DNA from: Icerya purchasi
Taxonomy: Eukaryota > Arthropoda > Insecta > Hemiptera > Monophlebidae
NCBI GenBank assembly: GCA_039619475.1
Contig: CM077115.1
Span: 591,195,643-591,259,642 of the forward strand
Length of the DNA stretch: 64,000 nt
Direction: 5' to 3'
Part shown: piece after piece, positions 56,690 through 64,000 of the stretch
How the letters are laid out: the number at the start of each line of letters is the position of its first letter
Position numbering within the stretch: the stretch's first letter is position 1
Translations under genes and position numbers: made by a program
The notes under the pieces: generated by a model
Database searches by the model: none
What the model saw: only the letters and a program-made list of their open reading frames with translations
What the model was told of the DNA's origin: nothing

Positions 56690-57440
56690 GATTTGAATAA
56701 CCCCTTTTTTTTTGAATTTTTTCGCTTTTATAAAAATGATTCCATCATAATCATCATGAATACCGATACTGTTGCCGCGAACAATTCGAAACCAGTAAAT
56801 ACCGCAGAATTTATTCAATATTCTTCCGAATATGGTAATGACGATGTTGCGCAGAGCGGTATTCCAGGTACACATATGCCACCGCAGTCGCCGCCACCAC
56901 CACCATCAATGTCGCAAAACCGACAATTCATCACATACTCAGTTCGCACAATATTTACACTCACCACCGTTAATGCAAATTCCGCTATCAGCTGCATCTG
57001 AAGATATCAGTCCGTCAAAGATTGAACTTCCGAAAGTAATAATCAATCGACGCGCTGTAATCTACGTAAAAGATATGAACGACGCTGAAAATAAAAATAC
57101 CGGCGAAGTTTACGAAAAAACCGTTCTCGATGTGGCAATATAATTTATTACAGAATGTGTACGATTTCAACTTCGTACGATTACCTGTACGCTCATTAGC
57201 AAATATTGAAACCTTCGAACGAACGAATAGTGTATCTATTAACTTATACAAATTAATAGAAACCGATAGTGCCGATGTTGAAGTGTGCAAATATAAAATC
57301 AAAATCGTTTACACGTTCCGCAAAAATCATAGTATATTAAATCATCGTAGTCACGCGATTGTATTGTACTGGGGCTCGAATGGTAATTTCCAGTTAGCCT
57401 GGATTAAAAAATTTAGTCAACTCATACGAATTCAATCCTT
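56690..57440 (+). pseudogene. second Polinton/Maverick-like polymerase-associated region
   Basis: Plus-strand pieces in three frames: MNTDTVAANNSKPVNT and AEFIQYSSEYGND, a Pro-rich stretch, VIINRRAVIYVKDMND, then RLPVRSLANIETFERTN, SVSINLYKLIE and FQLAWIKKFSQLIRIQ. The same ordered signature (inRkavinv, fPv-x3-I-x2-FE-x2-N-x-iSINlY, WIKnxsxL) is seen in the 44.4-45.3 kb fragment, and is known from the N-terminal part of Polinton polymerase genes. Polymerase domain absent. The N-terminal extension is disordered. Confidence 0.65.
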
Positions 57441-57700
57441 TTTCATATATTTTTTATTGTTAAAATTCTTTTTACAATGTTTTCTCGCAAAATATAGCGC
57501 ATGTAAACTTTATTACAATATAATATAATAATAAATATTTTCATAATATATTTAAATTGCTCATTTCATAAACTTGAAATTAATTTAAAATCTCGATTTC
57601 ACAATTGTTGATAAGAAATTATTAACTTTTGTTTTTATTAAATCCTTACGTTCCTTATGTTGAACAGTCAAATCAATATCACGTAACCGTTCAGTTAATT
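57441..57700. other. AT-rich spacer
   Basis: No gene seen. Confidence 0.4.
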
Positions 57701-58135
57701 AATTAGCTTTTGCGGCTAATTGAATCGTATCTATAACATGATGCGCTTTTTCCTTTTTAATTTCTTCACGTTGTTTTCAATTATTTCATTAAAACGTTTT
57801 TCTATTTCTTCACGTTGTTTATCCATTATTTCCTTATTAATATATATTTATCCAATAATACGGCCACTTATCTGTTTAACTCTTTTATTAAACTTCCGAA
57901 TATTTGAATTGTACTTTTTACATCATTTTCATGTTTTGAAACTCGCGTAGGGAACGATGTAAGATCGCTCGAAACCGTATTTAATTTATCTAATAGTTTT
58001 TTAATTTGTTCTTCGTACGTTCAAAACTTAAATATTATATCATCTTTAAGTTTTGACACAACTTCACTCACCCTTATCGATATTACTCAAAAGAATCCTG
58101 ATTTTTGAAATATTATCGCTAATTTTAATATCTAA
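57700..58135 (-). pseudogene. coiled-coil protein remnant beside the integrase
   Basis: The minus strand reads TYEEQIKKLLDKLNTVSSDL, HENDVKSTIQIFGSLIKELN, and MDKQREEIEKRFNEIIENN followed by KKLKRKKR, separated by stops. Heptad-like spacing and high Lys/Glu content suggest coiled coil. It follows the integrase fragment on the same strand, so it may be another gene of the same Polinton-like element. Function unknown. Confidence 0.4.
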
Positions 58136-58264
58136 ATCTTTATGCAAAAAATTAATTGACCGTGTAATGGGGTATTTTTTTCCGTAACAAATGAATTTAA
58201 CTACTCAACTTTTTCACGAACTCCAGAATCCTAACCACTTAACTAATAATTTTCCACTTCGTCT

Positions 58265-58630
58265 TTAAATAACACGTTCTGTAAAATATACGTCGGAATA
58301 GGATGTTTTTTGTAGTTCTTCAGCATAAAAAGTACCAACTAACAATTTACCGGTTCTATCTTTTAACGTATACGTCATAGGAAAAGTAGAATTCACAGTA
58401 TCTATAGAAAATAATTCACCGGTCTAGTTAGGAGTCCTTTCTCCAATAATGTTTTAACTTTACTAATACGAACTCTCGGGGTGGAGAAGCGATCGTTTGC
58501 TTTACTACATTCCCTCGCAATATTTTCAGCAACTTGTCTTTCAACTTTCTTATTTACATTGGCAGGTGCAAATTTTATCGTTCGGTGTAGTTTCGCATTA
58601 TACTTTCGGGTAAGTTTTAGCAAAACTTGT
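58265..58630 (-). pseudogene. Polinton-type integrase C-terminus
   Basis: Reads KYNAKLHRTIKFAPANVNKK, RVRISKVKTLLEKGLLT, then after a one-base shift GELFSIDTVNSTFPMTYTL, KDRTGKLLVGTFYAEELQ and a stop at 58265. The order 'N..xHRTI...P..VNkk', 'vRisk.k..FeKG..pnWs.eiF.i..v....P.tY.l.d..g..i.G.FY..EL' is the C-terminal end of Polinton/Maverick integrases (also in related long retroelements). The DDE core is missing, removed by the LINE that starts at 58640. Confidence 0.72.
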
Positions 58631-59436
58631 AACCAGTGTTTATTTTTATTTTTTTAAATAATTTGGGGGTCCCACAAGGCAATTGCCCGTCTGTGGGTTC
58701 CCAACATAATTATATATCGTTTATTCATTATATACACCTTAAGTCTAATACATCATATTCGTCTTATATATAATTACTTAATTCAACTTAACTTCTATTT
58801 TTACTATTCTACGCCTAATTTTTAAATCAATACATTTATACCTATCGCACATCGTACCACAATATTTTCACATAAGCCATAAGTAATGCAGCTAGAACTG
58901 AGCATTTTTTTTTTTTTTTCATTACATCATTTATAATTCTTTACTCTTTCAATCAATTACCCGTCTTAATTCCTTTCCTATGACTATCCATTTCTCATTC
59001 TTTGCACCACGCAATCAACCATATTTTTATTTTGTCTTTCCATATATTCAAATTACATTCGTCTCTTAATTCCTTTGGTAAGTTACCTAGTGTAAATGAC
59101 TCATAATTTCCTCGTCAACATTATCAATTTTATTATTAATCCCTTTAGGTCTTATAAAACATAAATTGTCATAGTTCCTAGTCCCATATACCTTTTCCCT
59201 TGTCGGTAATCTTATTTTTCTGTTTTATACCTTAAAAGTTTACTGTAATAAAAAAACATTTTTGGCGACATTTCTTTATTATTCTCCCACCAAGTAGAAT
59301 TCGTTACAAGATTCGCACTTCTCCAATTCGGTAACAAAATTTTTAAACATCTTTTTTGTAGCCTACTAATTTTCCTTAATTCCGTTTTTTTTTGCCTCCC
59401 CTCAAATTTCGAGTCCGTATCTAATCCTAGTCATTA

Positions 59437-61062
59437 TTAATGAGTGTCAAAATACAGTCCCGTAGTTTTGTAATTCATAACTTGTTTTAATTTGTATAAC
59501 GTCGGCATAGTCTGCCTAATTTTCCTAGCAATGCTATCTACGTGAACTCTCCAAGTTAACGCCTTATCGAATGTTATTCCCAGGTATTTGAAATTATCAG
59601 TCGTTTCTCTCACAACGGCATACTTCCGATCCATGAAGGCAATCTACCTTGTGCAATGCTATTTTAGGCACGAACATTCTAAATCTACTCGGTGTTCTTA
59701 CGTACATCACTTTTGATTTTTTAGCATTTATTAATAATTTTTTATCGTGTACCCATCTGCAAACCATATTCAAGTCCTCCTGAAGCAGCCTTTTTACTAT
59801 TGTCTACGTATTGGTTTTCAATTACCAGAGCAATGTCATCAGCATATGCGTAAAGTTTGGCGTTCGTAATACAATTGTGAATGAAGTTGATGTAAATTAG
59901 AAACAGTAACGGTACTAATATCGTTCCTTGTCCTACTCCATATTTCGTTTTCCCCATATCACTATATTCATTACCAATTTTCACTAAACATTCCCTTTCA
60001 TGTAAATAACATCTAAACCAATTAAGATATTTCCCTGTTATACCAATTTTGTTTAGGTCTTCTATCAATATTTCCCTATCCACTAAATTAAAAGCCTTAG
60101 TAAGGTCTAGAAAGACTATCAAAAATTGTTTGCCGAATGCTAATCCCTTATTTATCGCAGATGTAAAAGTTCTGAGCAGAGTTACCGTTGATTTCCCCTT
60201 TCTAAACCCATATTGGTTATGATATATTAGGTTGTTTTCTTCTAGGTACAATTTAAGATAGTTACTTACATAGTGCTCAACCACTTTAGCAATAACTGAT
60301 ATTAACGTAATTGGTCTATAGTTTTTACAAAGTTTTTTATCCCCATTTTTATATATTGGTCTTATTATCCCTACTTTTAACTTCCTGGGGAATATACCTT
60401 CTTTTACCGACCCATTAATAATTTTTGTTAACAGCAGAGCAAGCTTTTTTGCATGTGTAATTACATCTTTCACCCGTATACCATCATGTCCTTGGGCTTT
60501 ATTCTTATTCATTTCCTTAAATATGTTTTCTATCACTTCAATTGTGGCTTTCGGTATGTAAAATGACGTAATCGTTGTATTCACGTTCTCGGTTCTAATG
60601 AGTCCAATATCACAATTATGTTTCAGATTTTCAATAGCCTCCATATAATATTTTTGAAATTCACGCGCTGCATTGCGATACCCATCAAAATTCTTTCCTA
60701 TTGCCTCATCTATAATTATAGACCTTGTTTTACACACTACATCATCTATTATCTTCCAGGTTTTTTTTGTTATTATTCGCTTTTAGTAATTCCTGTTGGT
60801 AATATTTTTCTTTTTCTTGTCTTATTCCCTGCTTTACTAATTTCCTATATTTCTTATACAGTTCTTTATATCTTCTATTTGAATTATTCCTTTTACATCT
60901 GTTGTAATATAGGTCTCTAACATGTATGAAATTTAATATTTTCCTATTCATCCAAGCTGCAATAGGATTGTATCTCCTTTCCCTCCATGTCTGTCTAGTG
61001 AATTTGTAATCGACATAAAGTTTATTGAATACTACCTTTAAATTATTTACTAATTCTTCCAT
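59437..61062 (-). pseudogene. LINE reverse transcriptase and C-terminus
   Basis: 60742-61062 is a basic linker (TWRERRYNPIAAWMNRKI). 59742-60737 (331 codons) is RT: KAQGHDGIRVKDVI, GIIRPIYKNGDKKL, NYRPITLISVIAKVVEHYV, QYGFRKGKSTVTLL, VFLDLTKAFNLVD, GVGQGTILVPLLFLIYIN and LYAYADDIALVIE. The palm Asp of motif A and YADD are present, but QGS in motif 4 is QGT with a V for S. After a shift, YLGITFDKALTWRVHVDSI (59437-59634) is the thumb. Confidence 0.85.
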
Positions 61063-61915
61063 TTCTCTTTTTTCTAGAAAACCCTGTCAGTGATAAGCAT
61101 TTACCTTTTAACAAGTTTTCATTCAGATAGATTTCACGTGTACTAACATTCTTCATGTTCTCGTCTCTATCTACCCATAGTGCATCACAAATCATGTAGT
61201 GATTTGAAATTTTTGTCTTTATAATACCCGCCATTACATTTTCTGTGGCATGTCTAATAAAGATGTTATCTATACAAGATTTGGTAATACGACCTGCTCT
61301 TACCTCTTCGCTAGTTGTTCCTTTAATTAGCCGAATTCCACCGTGTCTTGATAAGATGTTCAGAAATTGATCATTTATTTTACTCCTTGACACAGTGTTA
61401 ATATTACAATCTCCGCAGATAATAAATTTTGTATTCCGATCTAATCTTTTCAGGCTCTCTTCGAGTTCCTGTAGAAAGTGACCAACGTTGTTACTCGGTG
61501 ACCTATAAATTGCCATTAAGTAAATTTTTTGATTTTTTGTTGGGCTTATTTCTACAGTAATGCTATCAGCAGCGGAATTGCCCGCGTGAACCACGTTGAA
61601 GCTGAAAGCCTTTGACGCCAATATCATTATTCCCCCATTACGGTTAGGTGGTTTCTCAATTACACATTTCTCATAACCCTCTATGTTATAATATTCAGCC
61701 TCGTGCTCTTTGATGTTTATTTCGGTAAGAACTATTACGCTGACATTCTGTTTATGAATTTGTATTAATAACTCATCCCAATTGCATCTAATGCTTCGAA
61801 TGTTTAAATAGATTATTTTAATAATATTCTTACTATTTTCGTCTTTCCCGTTAAAATTTCTACTTATGTCTGCGTTCCATTTTTTTATGTTTTCGTATTC
61901 GTTACACTCAATTTT
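61043..61915 (-). pseudogene. LINE endonuclease domain
   Basis: Open in one frame from about 61915: YLNIRSIRCNWDELLIQIHK, VIVLTEINIKEHEAEYYNI, GGIMILASKAFSF, LMAIYRSPSNNVG, FIICGDCNINTVSR, SCIDNIFIRH and ISNHYMICDAL. The EEP order is complete, but GDFN is GDCN and SDH is SNH, so two catalytic positions are altered. The frame ends at 61043 and the linker continues in another frame (60742-61062). Confidence 0.8.
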
Positions 61916-61924
61916 GTGACAGAA

Positions 61925-63490
61925 CTGTAGATAAGGATATGTTTAGATCATCGATAAACAGCCGGGCGAAAATGGGCGGCGAGATGAAATTTTCTACGTC
62001 ATTGATATAAAAATCAAAAATAAGGTTGCACTGAGGGTAGAGCCTTGCGGCACACCATTCTCAGTTGTAATGGGTACTGTTATTGATAAAGCGATCTTAA
62101 TCCGGATCGTTCGGTTGCTTAAAAAGCTAGTTATATATCTGCCCATTCGGCCACTTATTCCGGCTGTTTTAAGTTTTTGTAATAATCCATGCCGCCACAC
62201 GCGATCGAACGCATTTTCCAAATTGAAAAAGACCGCGTACGTGTGCTGGTGGCGGTGGAAGCCTGTTAGTATTTGCCGTGGCAAGCTTATCAAGTGATCT
62301 TCTGTTCATCTCGCTCTTCGCTCTCCGGCTTGAATCGGGGAAAGGACATTATTTTGTTCGAGAACATACAGAAGGCGCCTGTTTACCATCTTCTCCATTA
62401 TTTTGGATAGGACACTTAGTAAAGAGATTGGTCGATAACTTTCAGGATGGAATGGGTCTTTATTTAGTTTTATACGCCATTTTCCAGGATTGAGGGATAT
62501 TACCGGATGACCATATCTGATTATAGATTTTTAGGAGAAACTCTTTAGCTTATGTGGTAGGTATTTAACCATGTATGGGTGGATGGAATCGGGGCCCGGG
62601 TCACTATTGCGGGTATGGTATTTAATTTGAAAGTTTAACTGAGATATAGTAAAATTAGTATTATAAGCTTCTGAGGACTGTTGAGGCAAGATTGGGTCCT
62701 GTTGTTCACAAACGACTTCTTGCACAGTGAACTTGGGTGAGTAGGAAAGGGAAGAGAATTATTTTTTGTAATGTTGAGCGAAGGCATCCGCAACATCGCC
62801 TGGGTCAGATATGACCATGTTATTATGGATTAAGATAATTGCAGGGTTTGCTCGGTTGAGGCCGTTCATTGACTTAATTTTAATCCAGGTCGCTTGGTTG
62901 GATGTTGATTGGATGATGGATGAAACGAAAGAATTCCAGGATTCACGCTTCTTTGTTTTAATTATAAACCGTGCTTTGGCACGCAGCTTTTTAAACTCGA
63001 TTAGATCACTGATTAACTTCGTTGCTTTGAATTTTCTTAGCGCTCGCTTACAGTCTCGTATTATTAAGGAGACTTCACTGCACCACCAGAGAACACGACG
63101 ACTACGAGACATAGGGGGAGATTTGGGGATCGCCGCATCAGCAGCAGTAAAAACTGCTTCCAGGAAAATCCTGATATTCTCTTCTACAGACGTTCTTGGC
63201 TGGTGTGGGATGGAGACCTAGCCATGGAATATTTCCCAGTTGGCTTTATGGTACAAGAAGCGTGTTGTAGTGGGTCTGGCAGTGTTTGTAATAAGATTCG
63301 TTTTGGTATTTATTAAGATAGGGAAGTGATTGTTAAAGCAGAGATCAGGCAATACACCAGTCTCTAGGTTGGGATAAAGCGTTGTGGAGGAAAACGCTAG
63401 GTCAATGGTGGAGAAAACGTTATATGAGAAATTGAAATGTTTGGGGGACTGTTGATTAATAATCGGTCAAATGCATTATCTGCTCTTTTC
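61925..63490 (-). pseudogene. I-like LINE, truncated at RT motif FADD
   Basis: From 63490 downward on the minus strand: end of the endonuclease (STIDLAFSS, about 63400), a basic linker (RRVLWWCSEVSLIIRDCKRA, 62759-63112), GPDSIHPYMVKYLPHK (62531-62725), and RT: FFNLENAFDRVWRHGLLQKL, ITSFLSNRTIRIKI and ENGVPQGSTLSATLFLIF (61994-62293). A shifted frame ends RLFIDDLNIS, where FADD should be; the Ala is Ile. Closely similar in layout to the 30-39 kb LINE. The rest was removed by the neighbouring LINE. Confidence 0.8.
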
Positions 63491-63619
63491 ATTTTTTTCC
63501 CCGTTAATGTATAGTCAGCAGTTTTTTAAAAAAATTACAAATTATCAATTTTACGTCATTTAATGTGTAACATAACTGGATTGAATTTGCTTCTAACACA
63601 TATTCGTTATGTTAACTTT

Positions 63620-63777
63620 TTCATTCGTATCTAGCAAGTTTATTTGAGGATACGTTCATTGAAGTTCCTTCTGTTATCTATGATTTAAATTTTATATTTA
63701 ATTCCTTGACGAATCTACATGGGTTTCAAAAAAATATCGAAGAAGACAAAAAAGACGCAAAAATTTTTAACCATTTC
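63620..63777 (+). repeat. dispersed repeat, copy 2 (partner at 46215)
   Basis: ATTCGTATCTAGCAAGTTTA, CTGTTATCTATGATTTAAAT and GGTTTCAAAAAAATATCGA match 46215-46372 in the same direction. Sequence on either side is AT-rich without genes to the window end. Confidence 0.8.
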
Positions 63778-64000
63778 CTTTCCAATTCAAATAAACGAAA
63801 TGTATGAATTCCGGTATTTAATTTTTAAGAAACTTAATTTATATGTATAATTTACCTTTATTATATTGTTACTGTTTATTAAAAAACAAAAGGCGATATA
63901 ACGTGATATGATATAAATAGCTTTCTAATCAAAAATGATTTTTAATCAATCTATTTGCTTACCTGATTTACCAAATTAGATTAACTTTTCTGACAATGCA

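Larger units (their letters stand above)
58645..61915 (-). mobile_element. Jockey/CR1-superfamily LINE without RNase H
   Basis: The 3' end shows CCCACAGACGGGCAATTGCC then TGTGGGACCCCCAAATT and an A/T-rich tail at 58645-58700 on the minus strand, with a short potential hairpin (GTGGG-CCCAC). It has endonuclease, RT and C-terminus but no RNase H. It cuts the Polinton integrase at one side and abuts another LINE at 61920. Confidence 0.82.

Overview
The window is eukaryotic. It is AT-rich, dominated by decayed transposable elements, and has no bacterial-style operons. The mix of RTE-like and I/Jockey-like non-LTR retrotransposons, Helentron, piggyBac, hAT, Polinton and Penelope-like remnants points to an arthropod, most likely an insect. 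I cannot name the species. Intact host genes are almost absent. A few isolated open segments with splice-like borders near 16.9-17.7 kb, 23.6 kb and 43.0-43.5 kb are the only host-exon candidates.

Layout. 1-3211: 571-bp satellite, 5.6 copies, ending in a short inverted piece of itself. 3533-9344: piggyBac remains, then a 5.2-kb palindrome whose centre holds two head-to-head piggyBac C-termini. 9988-16170: a Helentron on the minus strand (zinc finger, HUH Rep, PIF1-like helicase and a C-terminal EEP nuclease) broken by frameshifts and with an in-frame 44-residue repeat array. 16.2-23.7 kb: Jockey-like RT scrap, possible exons, and a three-level nest (RNase H-bearing LINE > old RTE > younger RTE). 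24.4-29.5 kb: two I-like LINEs tail-to-head. 30.0-39.2 kb: an I-like LINE split by a block of three more LINE pieces. 39.8-41.5 kb: LINE remnant between inverted repeats. 41.6-43.7 kb: RT scrap, degenerate tandem repeat, possible minus-strand exons.

44.4-45.4 kb and 56.6-58.6 kb: Polinton/Maverick-like pieces (polymerase-associated N-terminal region twice, integrase C-terminus once). 47.3-49.3 kb: hAT element with clear TIRs and 8-bp target duplication. 50.8-52.2 kb: a repeat with a tRNA-like promoter, flanking a Helitron helicase scrap. 53.5-54.0 kb: DUF4817-like transposon piece. 54.6-56.2 kb: inverted repeat carrying hammerhead-like motifs in both arms, as in Penelope-like elements. 58.6-63.5 kb: two minus-strand LINEs.

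The genes do not form a cellular pathway. They are the self-propagating parts (nuclease, RT, RNase H, Rep-helicase, transposase, integrase) of competing elements, nearly all inactivated. The most unusual structures are the piggyBac palindrome, the Helentron with a mutated HUH motif and tandem N-terminal repeats, the nested LINE strata with readable target duplications, and the paired hammerhead-like motifs.
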